Source: RGIG464 sp045643185 (GTDB lineage: Bacteria > Myxococcota_A > Bradymonadia > UBA4248). Taken from it: DNA of 33,093 nt. The position numbers and the translations under genes are program-made. Positions 15,469 to 23,692 of the stretch are shown piece after piece; position 1 is the first letter of the stretch; each line of letters starts with the position of its first letter. The notes below the pieces were generated by a model. It saw only the letters and a list, made by a program, of their open reading frames with translations. It was not told the origin of the DNA and ran no database searches. The stretch lies in assembly GCA_045643185.1 (NCBI GenBank), contig JAZUKH010000013.1, positions 1 through 33,093 of the forward strand, written 5' to 3'.

Positions 15469-17142
15469 ATGTCTGAACAAATTGATCATCAAGTGTTGGC
15501 AGATGCGCCGACGTCTGCGTCCAAACCGATGACGCGCCAGGACTATCGTCGTCACGCCGTCGGCTTTATCGTGTTGATCCTGGCCGTGCTCGTCGCCCTC
15601 AACCTCGTGTTTTCGTTCGTGACGACGGCGCGTTGGGATCTGACGGCTGAGCAGCAGTTCACGTTGAGCCCGGCGACCGTTGAGATCCTTCACGAGATCC
15701 AGGCGCCGATCCGCGTGCGCGTGTTCATCTCGGAAGACTTGCCTGCGCCCGAACACGACCTGCACATTCGTATGCGCGATCTGCTCAACGAATTTGAAGC
15801 CAATGCGCACGGCATGCTCGCGTTCGAGATCATTCATCCCAAAACGGCGATGGATGAACAGGTCGCGAACGGCTTTGGGATGCGCAAAGTCGCGGTGTCT
15901 CAAAAAGACAGTACGCAGCGTAGCATTCGCCTGGTGTTTAAGGGCTTCAGCATTCAATACAAGGATGCGGCCGAGACGATTCCCGAGATCCGTTCGACCG
16001 ACAATCTCGAATACCTGCTCGCCAAGACGATCGTGAACCTCACCCGTCCGGCGTCCAAAACGGTCGGTCTTTTGACGGGCTTTGGCGGCCTTGGCGAAGC
16101 CGAGATCCTGCAGACGAGCATGGGCGAGGTGTTCAACGAGGTCTACGGGTCACGTATCGCGCTCAAACCGGTCCACGTGGACGAAAAGACGTGCCTTTTG
16201 AGCGACAAGACCGACGCGTTGATCCTGCTCAACCTCGAAAAAACGTTGACACCGTGCGCGCAATACGCGCTGGAACAGGCTTCGTTGGGCGGTACGTCGC
16301 TCGGCGTGTTGCAAAGCCCGACGCTCGGGGATTACATGCAGCCCGATCAGCCGCGTATCGCGGTCGATTCCGGTCTCAATCCGGTGTTGGCACAGACGGG
16401 CGTGACCCTGCAGAACACGCTGTTGCTGGACCGCACCCACAATCTCGTCGGCACGCAGTTCACCGAGGATGATCAGCTCCCTGTTTCGTTGCCTGCTTTG
16501 CCCATTTTGCGCGATTTTGACCGCAGTCACTCGATCACGCAGAACCTGACGGCGCTCGTGTTCCCCTTTTCTGGCACGGTGTCTCTGGATGCAGCGACGC
16601 TGTCAGCGCATCACGCCCGCACCTCGATACTCGCCCAGAGTGCCGTCGAAGCCGTAACGCGTCAGGCTGGCGGCGACATTCAGTGGGATTCCCTCTCCGT
16701 GCCTCGTGACGCCGAGGTCCCCGGCCCCCACGTCGTCGCACTCGCCCTGCAAACGCCGCTCGATCAGTCGATCGATCTGCCCGGTTCCCGCACGAACCCC
16801 GCTGAGCTCAAACACAATGATGACGCGCGTTATCTCATCATCGCCAACGGCGAGTTTCTTTTCACGAACAAGATCATCGGCTACACCGATCAGTTCGCAA
16901 AATATGGCATCCATTTCTTCGTCAATGCAATCGAATGGCTCGTTCAGGATGAAGCCCTTATTGACATTCGCAATCGCACAGTGCCGCCCGTCATGACGCC
17001 GCCCGATGCCGAGACCCAAAAATCCATCATTCGCATCAATGTCGTTTATGTGCCGATCGCCGTCTGCCTTATCATGCTCGCGATCCGCGGGGCTCGCCGT
17101 TGGCGCATCGAGCGTCTGCGCAAAAAATACGAGCGTTCGTAA
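15469..17142 (+). CDS. GldG-like ABC auxiliary protein
   Basis: This 557-residue protein is the third component of the Gld-type ABC module. It has one membrane segment at about 31-53, a large extracytoplasmic region (RWDLTAEQQFTLSPATVEIL is the usual start of this family) and a second membrane segment near the C-terminus (VVYVPIAVCLIMLAIRG), followed by a basic tail. The frame opens at 15388, but MSEQID at 15469 is the better start because it begins 1 bp after the permease stop. The role of the domain is unclear; it is thought to assist transport. A stem-loop terminator follows. Confidence 0.88.
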   Translation: MSEQIDHQVLADAPTSASKPMTRQDYRRHAVGFIVLILAVLVALNLVFSFVTTARWDLTAEQQFTLSPATVEILHEIQAPIRVRVFISEDLPAPEHDLHIRMRDLLNEFEANAHGMLAFEIIHPKTAMDEQVANGFGMRKVAVSQKDSTQRSIRLVFKGFSIQYKDAAETIPEIRSTDNLEYLLAKTIVNLTRPASKTVGLLTGFGGLGEAEILQTSMGEVFNEVYGSRIALKPVHVDEKTCLLSDKTDALILLNLEKTLTPCAQYALEQASLGGTSLGVLQSPTLGDYMQPDQPRIAVDSGLNPVLAQTGVTLQNTLLLDRTHNLVGTQFTEDDQLPVSLPALPILRDFDRSHSITQNLTALVFPFSGTVSLDAATLSAHHARTSILAQSAVEAVTRQAGGDIQWDSLSVPRDAEVPGPHVVALALQTPLDQSIDLPGSRTNPAELKHNDDARYLIIANGEFLFTNKIIGYTDQFAKYGIHFFVNAIEWLVQDEALIDIRNRTVPPVMTPPDAETQKSIIRINVVYVPIAVCLIMLAIRGARRWRIERLRKKYERS

Positions 17143-17167
17143 TTCAACTTTTTGTTTTGAATAAGGC

Positions 17168-17203
17168 GCCTGGCCTATCTCGCTTCGCTCAATACGGCCA
17201 GGC
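17168..17203. repeat. Bulged stem-loop element downstream of the ABC module
   Basis: The outer arms GCCTGGCC and GGCCAGGC flank TAT and ATA, with the single bulged C after ATA. The centre is CTCGCTTCGCTCA. The orientation matches the elements after cas6e. Confidence 0.75.
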
Positions 17204-17204
17204 C

Positions 17205-17246
17205 GTCCGCCTATTTCGCGCTGCGAAATACGGCGGACGTTTTTTG
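17205..17246 (+). terminator. Bulged stem-loop with T tract, probable terminator of the ABC operon
   Basis: The arms GTCCGCC and GGCGGAC flank TAT/ATA with the bulged C, and the inner hairpin is TTCGC-GCT-GCGAA. The 3' arm runs directly into six T residues. Position and form fit intrinsic termination after the GldG-like gene. Confidence 0.7.
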
Positions 17247-17415
17247 GGGGGACGCTTGCGCGCCCCGAACGCCGTGCATTCACGCGCTGTCACGTGGCGT
17301 GATAAAGTTTTTCGTTGCTTTGTTGGCCTCGTCACGCGTAATTTGTGGTATCAAAACGCTGAATTGGATCAGAATTGAACCAGGATCGGAGAAGAACGCA
17401 AGGCTTTTACCGGGT

Positions 17416-17661
17416 ATGAATATGAAATCGAAATTGTCGTGGCTGTTTTTGACTGGCTTGTTGATCACGGGCTGTGCCGAAACTGAGACCGTGGACAACA
17501 CGGGTAAGACGGAAGTGTCCGTGTGCCAGGAAGGAAGCCGTAAATGTGAAGGCTCGGTCATTCGCATTTGCGTGAGCGACAAGTGGCAGGATCAGGAGTT
17601 TTGCAACGGCGAAACCCCGGTCTGTTCGGAAGCTAAAGGCATTCCGATATGTATTAAATGA
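17416..17661 (+). CDS. Small Cys-rich lipoprotein
   Basis: This 81-residue protein has a lipoprotein signal: basic start, hydrophobic core, lipobox LITGC with Cys20. The mature part (about 60 residues) contains six further cysteines in a regular pattern (VSVCQEGSRKCEG, IRICVSDKWQDQEFC, PVCSEAKGIPIC), suggesting three disulfides. Similar short Cys-rich modules are common in myxobacterial surface proteins (family knowledge, not checked here). The frame opens at 17299; I choose the ATG at 17416, just before the signal peptide. The function is unknown. The GspE gene starts about 100 bp downstream. Confidence 0.75.
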   Translation: MNMKSKLSWLFLTGLLITGCAETETVDNTGKTEVSVCQEGSRKCEGSVIRICVSDKWQDQEFCNGETPVCSEAKGIPICIK

Positions 17662-17762
17662 TACAGATATCAAAATCGGCAAAGTATAAGTTCAACCGCA
17701 TAACCGCATTGATGTAGCGCGAACCTTTCGTAGCGCCCGTTTCGGCGAAATAGTTAGTTTTC

Positions 17763-19565
17763 ATGGATACAAATTCAAATCAGCTCGTTGAGCTTTTAGA
17801 CATTCTTCAGCAAGTGGGCATTTTGCTGCCGCAGCAAGTTCAGAACATCCGCATTCGTCAGGGTGCGATCCGTTCGGTGATCCTGCACGAAAAACGCGCG
17901 TTTAATTCGCGCTACGAAGTGGGTCCGGTGGAGATCATCATGGCATCCGGTTCGACGGATGCGCGCGGCGCTGCGCTCGACGAAGAAGCTATCGTCGCCG
18001 CCTGGGCTAAGGCGCGCAATGTGCCGTATTTTCGTATCGATCCGCTCAAACTCGATGCGAAGCTGATCACCGAGACGTTTAGTCAGGCCTACGCGAAAAG
18101 CAACATCTTGCTGCCAATACGCCGTGAAGGCGACGAAATGGTGATCGCGGCTGATTCGCCTGACACGCGTGAGCTTTCACGCATGATCCGCGCGACGCAG
18201 CGCTTTACGCCAAAATTTGTTTTGTCGTCGCGCACGTCGATCTTGCGTTCGATCTCCGAAGTTTATGGGTTCAGGACGAACGTGGCGGCTGCTGCCAACG
18301 AGCAGGTCAGCGCGACGACGGTCGCGTCGCTTGCGATCGGTAACCTCGAACAGTTTATTGCGATCCGTCAGCTTGATGAGATCGACGCGTCAGACAGCCA
18401 CGTCATTAACGCCGTGGATTATTTACTCAACTACGCGTTCAGTCAGCGCGCGACCGATATTCACTTGGAACCGCGCCGCGACCAGAGCGTCGTGCGCCTG
18501 CGCATCGACGGCGTGCTACACGAGTCGCATAAGCTGCCCATCGTCGTGCATGCCCCCATCGTTTCGCGCTTCAAATCCATGGCGCGCATGGACATCGCTG
18601 AAAAGCGCCGTCCGCAGGATGGCCGCATTAAGACGGAATTTCAGGATCGCGATATCGAGCTCCGTGTTTCGACGATGCCGGTCGCGTTTGGTGAAAAGGT
18701 CGTCATCCGCGTGTTTGATGCGGCCAAGCTTTTTCAGAATATCGATTCGATCGGTATGGCGGCGACTGAGCTTGAGAAGTTCAAGCGCATGCTGGCGGCT
18801 CGAACGGGGTTGATCCTGGTGACTGGGCCGACCGGGTCGGGCAAAACGACCACGCTTTACAGTGCCTTGCAGACACTGAGTTCGCCGAGCGTGAACATCA
18901 CGTCGATCGAAGACCCCGTCGAAATGGTGTGTGAACAGTTCAACCAGGTTCAGGTTCAGCCCAAGATCGGTTTGGACTTTGCCCACGGGTTAAGAACGGT
19001 GCTTCGTCAGGATCCGGACATTATTATGGTTGGCGAGATCCGTGATGAAGAGACGGCGCGCATGGCCGTACAGGCCGCGTTGACGGGGCATCTGGTTTTG
19101 TCGACGATCCATACGAACGATGCGCCCAGCGCGGTCACGCGTTTGCTCGACCTCGGCGTGCCGCCGTTTTTGTTGTCGTCCTGCTTGTTAGGATGTATTG
19201 CGCAGCGTCTGGTGCGCAAGATCTGTCCCAAGTGCCGCATCGACCGGTCGCTGAGCGACGACGAGCTTCGTTTGCTGGGCATTCGTCAATCGAGCACGCA
19301 GCGCCGTGATCTGCACGTGGCGGAGGGCACCGGGTGCCTTGATTGCCGCAACACGGGCACCTACGGGCAGACGGGCATTTTCGAAGTTTTTGAGATCAAC
19401 GCGTCGATCCGTCAGCTCATCCATAATTCGACGCCGTCCGAACGCCTCATGAAAGTCGCGCGGGCAGACGGCATGCTTACGCTTCACGAATCGGCCCTGG
19501 CCAAACTGGGTGCCGGTGAGATCCCGGTCAGCGAAGTGATTCGCGTACTTGGTTTAGGTGAATAA
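17763..19565 (+). CDS. Type II secretion / type IV pilus assembly ATPase (GspE/PilB family)
   Basis: The 600-residue protein has an N-terminal MshEN/GspE-N-type region (about 1-170) and the ATPase core. Walker A GPTGSGKT is at 355-362, the Asp box region is SIEDPVE, Walker B IIMVGEIRD is at 420-428 with E425, and the His box is LSTIHTND. A four-Cys zinc motif is present (CPKC 488-491 and CLDC 525-528), typical of GspE and PilB. Such hexameric ATPases drive pilus or pseudopilus assembly at the inner membrane. No other secretion or pilus genes are nearby, so whether it is GspE or PilB is undecided. No clear ribosome site precedes the ATG. Confidence 0.92.
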   Translation: MDTNSNQLVELLDILQQVGILLPQQVQNIRIRQGAIRSVILHEKRAFNSRYEVGPVEIIMASGSTDARGAALDEEAIVAAWAKARNVPYFRIDPLKLDAKLITETFSQAYAKSNILLPIRREGDEMVIAADSPDTRELSRMIRATQRFTPKFVLSSRTSILRSISEVYGFRTNVAAAANEQVSATTVASLAIGNLEQFIAIRQLDEIDASDSHVINAVDYLLNYAFSQRATDIHLEPRRDQSVVRLRIDGVLHESHKLPIVVHAPIVSRFKSMARMDIAEKRRPQDGRIKTEFQDRDIELRVSTMPVAFGEKVVIRVFDAAKLFQNIDSIGMAATELEKFKRMLAARTGLILVTGPTGSGKTTTLYSALQTLSSPSVNITSIEDPVEMVCEQFNQVQVQPKIGLDFAHGLRTVLRQDPDIIMVGEIRDEETARMAVQAALTGHLVLSTIHTNDAPSAVTRLLDLGVPPFLLSSCLLGCIAQRLVRKICPKCRIDRSLSDDELRLLGIRQSSTQRRDLHVAEGTGCLDCRNTGTYGQTGIFEVFEINASIRQLIHNSTPSERLMKVARADGMLTLHESALAKLGAGEIPVSEVIRVLGLGE

Positions 19566-19580
19566 CTTTTCAGAGAAAAT

Positions 19581-20168
19581 ATGCAAAAAGAGATCATTTT
19601 GGCGAGTGGTTCGCCACGTAGAAAAATGTTGTTGGAAGGCGCGGGCGTTTTGTTGCGCGTCGAAGTTTCAGATGCCGATGAAACGCATGTTGAGGGCGAA
19701 TTGCCGCGCACGTATCTGACGCGCACAGCCCGTGCGAAGGGCGACGCAGTCTATCGTCAGCACGTGGGCGAACCAGTGTACATCGTTTCAGCCGACACGA
19801 TCGTGGTGCGCGACGACGTGATCTTGGGCAAACCGCATGATTCGGCCCAGGCCTTTGAGATGCTGACGAGCTTGTCGGGACGCGCACACAAAGTTATGAC
19901 GGGGGTCTGCGTGATCGACGCGTCGACGGGCACGGCAAGTCAGTTTATCAGTGAGACCGACGTCCACTTTGCGAAACTCAGTGACGCGACGATCCGGCGC
20001 TACATCGCGACGGGCGAACCGATGGACAAAGCTGGGGCGTATGGCATTCAGAGTGGCGCCGCTGGCTTCGTTGAGCGCATCGAAGGCTCATACACCAATG
20101 TCGTGGGCTTGCCGCTGTGTGAAACGCTGCAAAAACTCATGGAATTGGGAGCCTTGAACGATAAATAG
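19581..20168 (+). CDS. maf: Maf-family nucleotide pyrophosphatase
   Basis: Maf proteins hydrolyse non-canonical or methylated nucleoside triphosphates, and the YhdE-type acts on dTTP/UTP. The 195-residue protein shows the N-terminal ASGSPRR (8-14), SADTIV with the catalytic Asp72, and MDKAGAYGIQ followed by GSYTNVVGLPL near the end. All are Maf hallmarks, and the length is standard. It starts 15 bp after the GspE stop and may share its transcript. Confidence 0.93.
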   Translation: MQKEIILASGSPRRKMLLEGAGVLLRVEVSDADETHVEGELPRTYLTRTARAKGDAVYRQHVGEPVYIVSADTIVVRDDVILGKPHDSAQAFEMLTSLSGRAHKVMTGVCVIDASTGTASQFISETDVHFAKLSDATIRRYIATGEPMDKAGAYGIQSGAAGFVERIEGSYTNVVGLPLCETLQKLMELGALNDK

Positions 20169-20175
20169 GTAAAGT

Positions 20176-20217
20176 CTGTTCATAAAAAGTTCTTCTGTTC
20201 ACTAAAAATACTTGACA
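20176..20217 (+). promoter_or_regulatory. lexA upstream region: GTTC direct repeats and a -35 element
   Basis: CTGTTCA occurs at 20176-20182 and 20195-20201. GTTC also occurs at 20189-20192, giving a GTTC-N7-GTTC arrangement (20178-20192) like the alphaproteobacterial SOS box. TTGACA is at 20212-20217, but I see no well-spaced -10. Self-regulation by LexA is the normal situation, so these repeats are the natural candidate operator. Confidence 0.45.
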
Positions 20218-20323
20218 TGTCTTGTAAGATAAACGAGAACGCATGAAGGATAAGGCGAACGCTTGTTTTTGAAAATGGTTTTCATGAATGAACATTCGCC
20301 GCGAACTTTGCAGAGGCAGACTT

Positions 20324-21073
20324 ATGACTAAGAAATTAACGCGTCGTCAGGCTGGCATTTATCGTTATATTGTTCAGTATATTGAAGAGAATAACTATCC
20401 GCCGACGGTTCGTGAGATCGCGGATGAATTTGAGATCAAATCGACGAATGGTGTGAGTGAACACATTAAATCCCTGGTTCGTAAAGGTCTTTTGGTGAAA
20501 GAGAACTCGAAGAGCCGCGCGCTTCGTCCGTTGCTTCCGTTAGATGAGTTGACGATCGACGTGAACGATGATGAAGACGAGGTGTACGAAAAGATGTCGG
20601 CAGCGCATGAAGCGAAGACGATGCGCGATGCGCTTCACAGTAATTCAAAGACGGTGTTTGAAGCTGTCGATCGTATGCGCGTTCGTGAGATCCCGCTCGT
20701 TGGTCAGATCGCGGCTGGTACGCCGATCCTGGCTGAAGAGAATGTCGATGATCAGTTGCTTTTTGATTCGTCGTTGTTTGGTCGCGGAAGCGACAATCTT
20801 TATGCACTCAAGGTGCGTGGTACGAGCATGATCGGTGATGGTATTCTGCCCGGCGACATGGTGTTCGTTCGTCCACAGTCGACCGCTGAAAATGGCGAAA
20901 TGATCGCCGCTATGGTCGATGGCAGCGCCACGGTTAAACGCTATGAGAAACGCAAAGACCTCATTTATTTGATTCCTAGTAATCCTGAAATGGAGCCGAT
21001 CGTCGTCGATCCTCGTACCGAAGAATTCACAATTCTCGGTTCGATCCGCGGTGTGCTGCGCCAGTACAATTAA
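20324..21073 (+). CDS. lexA: LexA repressor with extended inter-domain linker
   Basis: LexA is the SOS repressor and self-cleaves when RecA is activated. In 249-residue numbering, the N-terminal winged helix has the recognition segment TVREIADEFEIKSTNGVSEH (28-47). The cleavage site is A131-G132 in QIAAGTP, with catalytic Ser168 in GTSMIGDG and Lys205 in ATVKRYEK. Between the two domains is an extra acidic then helical segment (about 73-119), making the protein about 47 residues longer than E. coli LexA. The frame opens at 20288, but the ATG at 20324 has AGAGG (20312-20316) 7 bases ahead and begins at the usual LexA N-terminus. Confidence 0.93.
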   Translation: MTKKLTRRQAGIYRYIVQYIEENNYPPTVREIADEFEIKSTNGVSEHIKSLVRKGLLVKENSKSRALRPLLPLDELTIDVNDDEDEVYEKMSAAHEAKTMRDALHSNSKTVFEAVDRMRVREIPLVGQIAAGTPILAEENVDDQLLFDSSLFGRGSDNLYALKVRGTSMIGDGILPGDMVFVRPQSTAENGEMIAAMVDGSATVKRYEKRKDLIYLIPSNPEMEPIVVDPRTEEFTILGSIRGVLRQYN

Positions 21074-21083
21074 ATATAGATAC

Positions 21084-21128
21084 TTTTTTTAAAAAAAAAG
21101 TTGACGCTTCGGCACGTGTGCTTACACT
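21084..21128 (+). promoter_or_regulatory. Strong-looking promoter of the DUF3467 gene
   Basis: TTGACG (21101-21106) and TACACT (21123-21128) are 16 bp apart. Directly upstream lies T7-A9 (21084-21099), which resembles an UP element. The predicted leader to the start codon is about 145 nt and includes the hairpin GATGCGC/GCGCATC (21222-21240). Confidence 0.65.
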
Positions 21129-21279
21129 CTTTGGCCGTCGTGAAAATGGATAGAAAGTCGATTTTTACGTAGCGTTTTTGCTTTTATTTTGTGGCTCAAT
21201 GCGGTAAACGCACTGGCCGCGGATGCGCATGTCGCGCATCGTTATCTTTTCTACCTCTATCTTAAAGAAGGATTTAATC

Positions 21280-21564
21280 ATGGCAGACGAGAAAAAACAG
21301 CCCCAGGGTCTTCAGTTCCAGATCAACGAGCAGACTGCTCAGGGTATCTATGCTAACCTCGCGATCGTTTCCAACATGGACAGCGAATTCATCCTCGACT
21401 TCGCTTTCGTTCAGCCTGGCCAGAACCCTGTGAAAGTTCACAGCCGTATCATCATGAGCCCGAAACAGGCTAAACGCCTCGCCGTTACGCTCTCCAACGG
21501 TATCGTTCAGTACGAAGAAAAACACGGCACGATCGATATCTCCGTTCCCGGCGCCGACAAGTAA
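21280..21564 (+). CDS. DUF3467 family protein
   Basis: This 94-residue protein of the DUF3467 family has the typical core IYANLAIVSNMDSEFILDFAF, followed by a V-x-V-HSRIIMSPKQAKRL segment. The function is unknown. The frame opens at 21223. The ATG at 21280 is chosen because AAGAAGGA (21265-21272) is 7 bases upstream and MADEKK is a usual start. Codons are strongly biased to C-ending forms (ATC, CTC, AAC), unlike the neighbours. Together with the strong promoter this suggests high expression (inference). The next gene starts 3 bp after its stop. Confidence 0.85.
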   Translation: MADEKKQPQGLQFQINEQTAQGIYANLAIVSNMDSEFILDFAFVQPGQNPVKVHSRIIMSPKQAKRLAVTLSNGIVQYEEKHGTIDISVPGADK

Positions 21565-21567
21565 TTA

Positions 21568-22167
21568 ATGCTTGACCTTCCGCTTTCAGCCGTCGTCTGC
21601 GCCGCAGGCGCCGGCTCGCGGATGGGCTTTAACAAAGCCCTCTGTCGACTCAACCACGCTTCCTTTTTATCCAATATCGTTGAGTCCCTAATTTCTTTAC
21701 AGATCCATTCCATCTTTGTCGTCGTGGGGTCCCAGGCCGATGTCGTCATGGCTCAGCACACTCACCTGCCTGTTCAGTGGATTGTGAATCCTCAGTGGTC
21801 AACCACGTTTATGCTCGATTCATTGCTTTGCGGGTTGGCTCATGTGCCGGCTCAGCACGCCGTTTTGCACTGGCCTGTCGATTGTGTCGATATCGATCCA
21901 CGCGACCTCAAAAAACTCATCGACTTGACAGACGCTGACCTCGCTGCGCTCGCTTTTGAGGGGCAACTCGGCCATCCTATGAAGATCAGTGCACGCGCCG
22001 TCGCGATGTTGAAACAAAATGCTTCGCACTACGCTTCGCTTCGCGATTTTGTCAAGGATGTCGGCATACGACCCGTTCATGCCCAGTTCGGCGCGCTTAT
22101 GAATTGTAATACACCTGAACAATTACAAACTTACATTGCCCTACATGTATCTCATGAAACCCTTTAA
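21568..22167 (+). CDS. MobA-like nucleotidyltransferase
   Basis: This 199-residue protein has the N-terminal nucleotide-binding signature of MobA-like NTP transferases (AAGAGSRMGFNKAL, residues 12-25) and a metal-binding Asp in HWPVDCVD (about D105). Relatives use CTP or GTP to make molybdenum cofactor dinucleotides (MocA, MobA) or activate sugars. No molybdopterin genes are in the window, so the substrate is open. It follows the DUF3467 gene by 3 bp and lacks an independent promoter. Codon choice is different from that gene, so expression is probably lower. Confidence 0.8.
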   Translation: MLDLPLSAVVCAAGAGSRMGFNKALCRLNHASFLSNIVESLISLQIHSIFVVVGSQADVVMAQHTHLPVQWIVNPQWSTTFMLDSLLCGLAHVPAQHAVLHWPVDCVDIDPRDLKKLIDLTDADLAALAFEGQLGHPMKISARAVAMLKQNASHYASLRDFVKDVGIRPVHAQFGALMNCNTPEQLQTYIALHVSHETL

Positions 22168-22285
22168 GGACGCTGATTTTCGTGCAAATGTTGTGTGACA
22201 AAAGCACAAAAAATGTTAGTAATTCTGCGCCTTTTTTCTCGCCGGTTGTCCGGCATTTGTCATTTTCTACAAGGAGAACATGAAG

Positions 22286-23533
22286 ATGGACATTAAACGT
22301 GTTGGTATTCTTTTCGCTGGTGGTCCTGCACCTGGTGCAAATGCAGTCATTTCGTCGGCTGCGCTCGCCTTTTTGAAAGCTGGTATCGAAGTGATCGGCT
22401 TCTATAATGGCTATTCGCACCTTTTGGACTTTGATGGTACGCCGCTCGTCGAAGGTGACGACTACATCAAATTCCAGATCAATAAAGCCGCTGAATCCCG
22501 CACCAAACGCGGTATCGTCATCGGCACCGCGCGTTCCAACCCCGGCAAAATGATCAGCTGCCCTGAAGATCTTGATGATCCCCTTAAGAATGCGCCGCTC
22601 AAACGTACCTACGACGCCCTCATGAGTCTTAACATCGACGCCCTCATCTCCATCGGTGGCGATGACACACTCAAATCTGCGAATAAATTCCATGAATATC
22701 AGCTTCACGCTAAAGTGGCGAAGAAGATCAAAGTCGTTCATTTGCCCAAAACGATCGATAACGACTACAACGGCATCGACTTCACGTTCGGTTTCTTCAC
22801 GGCTGTCCATTTCATGAGCGTTGAAGTCCAGAACCTCAAAGCCGACGCCAAAGCTGGTCGCGCGTACTTCATCGCGGAATGCATGGGTCGTAAGGCTGGT
22901 TGGCTTTCCTACGGCGTGGCCATGGCTGGTGAAGCCCAGATGGTCGTTTCCGTCGAAGACATTCCTGAATTGATGGCAAGTGCGGGCAAACAATATAACG
23001 GTTTCCTCGACCTCAACGTCCTCGTTGATCGCATCTGTGACTTGATTGAGGCGCGTGCTTCCCGTAAACAGTATTACGGTGTCGTCGTCCTCGCCGAAGG
23101 ACTCGCCGAAAAACTCCCGACCGACTTCATTGCTTCGCTCGCCCGTGACGAACACGGTCATATCTCCCTCGGCGATGTTCACCTCGGCCACCTCGTCGCC
23201 AAGATGACCATGAAACGCCTCGAAGAACGCAAGTCTGTGAAAGTCAAAGTCAACGGCGTTCAGCTTGGTTACGAATCCCGTTGCGCAGAACCCCACGCCT
23301 TTGACGTCATGCTCGGTTCCACGCTCGGTGTTGGTTCGTACGTCGCACTCGTCGAAAAAGGTCTCGATGGTCACATGGTCTCGACCGTCGGTCAGCTCGA
23401 CCACTGTTTCGTGCCTTTCTCGGATCTCATCGATCCCAAAACGCTCATCACCGAAGTTCGCTACATCGATACGAACAGCGACTTCCATAAACTAGCGATG
23501 ATGCTCACCGACGACCTCGGCAAAAAGTGCTAA
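22286..23533 (+). CDS. 6-phosphofructokinase, probably pyrophosphate-dependent
   Basis: This protein of about 415 residues phosphorylates fructose 6-phosphate in glycolysis. In numbering from the earlier ATG, GGDDT at 126-130 has Asp where ATP enzymes have Gly, and PKTIDND at 156-162 has Lys where ATP enzymes have Gly. Both point to pyrophosphate as the phosphoryl donor, which makes the reaction reversible. The MGR segment (ECMGRKAGWL) for sugar phosphate binding is present. ATGs lie at 22280 and 22286. AAGGAG (22271-22276) is 9 bases from the second and only 3 from the first, so I choose 22286. The gene appears monocistronic, with a strong terminator. Confidence 0.93.
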   Translation: MDIKRVGILFAGGPAPGANAVISSAALAFLKAGIEVIGFYNGYSHLLDFDGTPLVEGDDYIKFQINKAAESRTKRGIVIGTARSNPGKMISCPEDLDDPLKNAPLKRTYDALMSLNIDALISIGGDDTLKSANKFHEYQLHAKVAKKIKVVHLPKTIDNDYNGIDFTFGFFTAVHFMSVEVQNLKADAKAGRAYFIAECMGRKAGWLSYGVAMAGEAQMVVSVEDIPELMASAGKQYNGFLDLNVLVDRICDLIEARASRKQYYGVVVLAEGLAEKLPTDFIASLARDEHGHISLGDVHLGHLVAKMTMKRLEERKSVKVKVNGVQLGYESRCAEPHAFDVMLGSTLGVGSYVALVEKGLDGHMVSTVGQLDHCFVPFSDLIDPKTLITEVRYIDTNSDFHKLAMMLTDDLGKKC

Positions 23534-23555
23534 TTTCGTATAATTAAGTTATGAT

Positions 23556-23594
23556 AAAGGCGACAGGCTTCAGTCTGTCGCCTTTAATTTTTTT
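23556..23594 (+). terminator. Intrinsic terminator of the phosphofructokinase gene
   Basis: AAAGGCGACAG (23556-23566) and CTGTCGCCTTT (23575-23585) form an exact 11-bp stem with an 8-base loop. A T-rich tract (23583-23594) follows. It starts 23 bp after the stop codon. Confidence 0.9.
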
Positions 23595-23692
23595 AGAGAC
23601 GTGTTTCGTGCATCGTGTCGATGAAAACGAGCGCGTCCAGGTCAACATAACTTAAATTGCGGTCTATCCGCCCAACGACATAGGTTTGTTTA

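Noticed and set aside
15079..15957. A 292-residue open frame antisense to the ABC permease and GldG-like genes.
   Set aside because: The Arg/His-rich composition is typical of the reverse strand of GC-rich coding sequence, and the sense genes are convincing.
14017..17142. Gliding motility machinery, suggested by the Gld-like ABC genes and the AgmX-like protein.
   Set aside because: These families are widespread in organisms that do not glide, and no other motility genes are in the window, so only family-level names are used.
22097..23488. A 463-residue open frame antisense to the phosphofructokinase gene.
   Set aside because: It is a by-product of the strong codon bias of the sense gene, whose protein is a clear family member.
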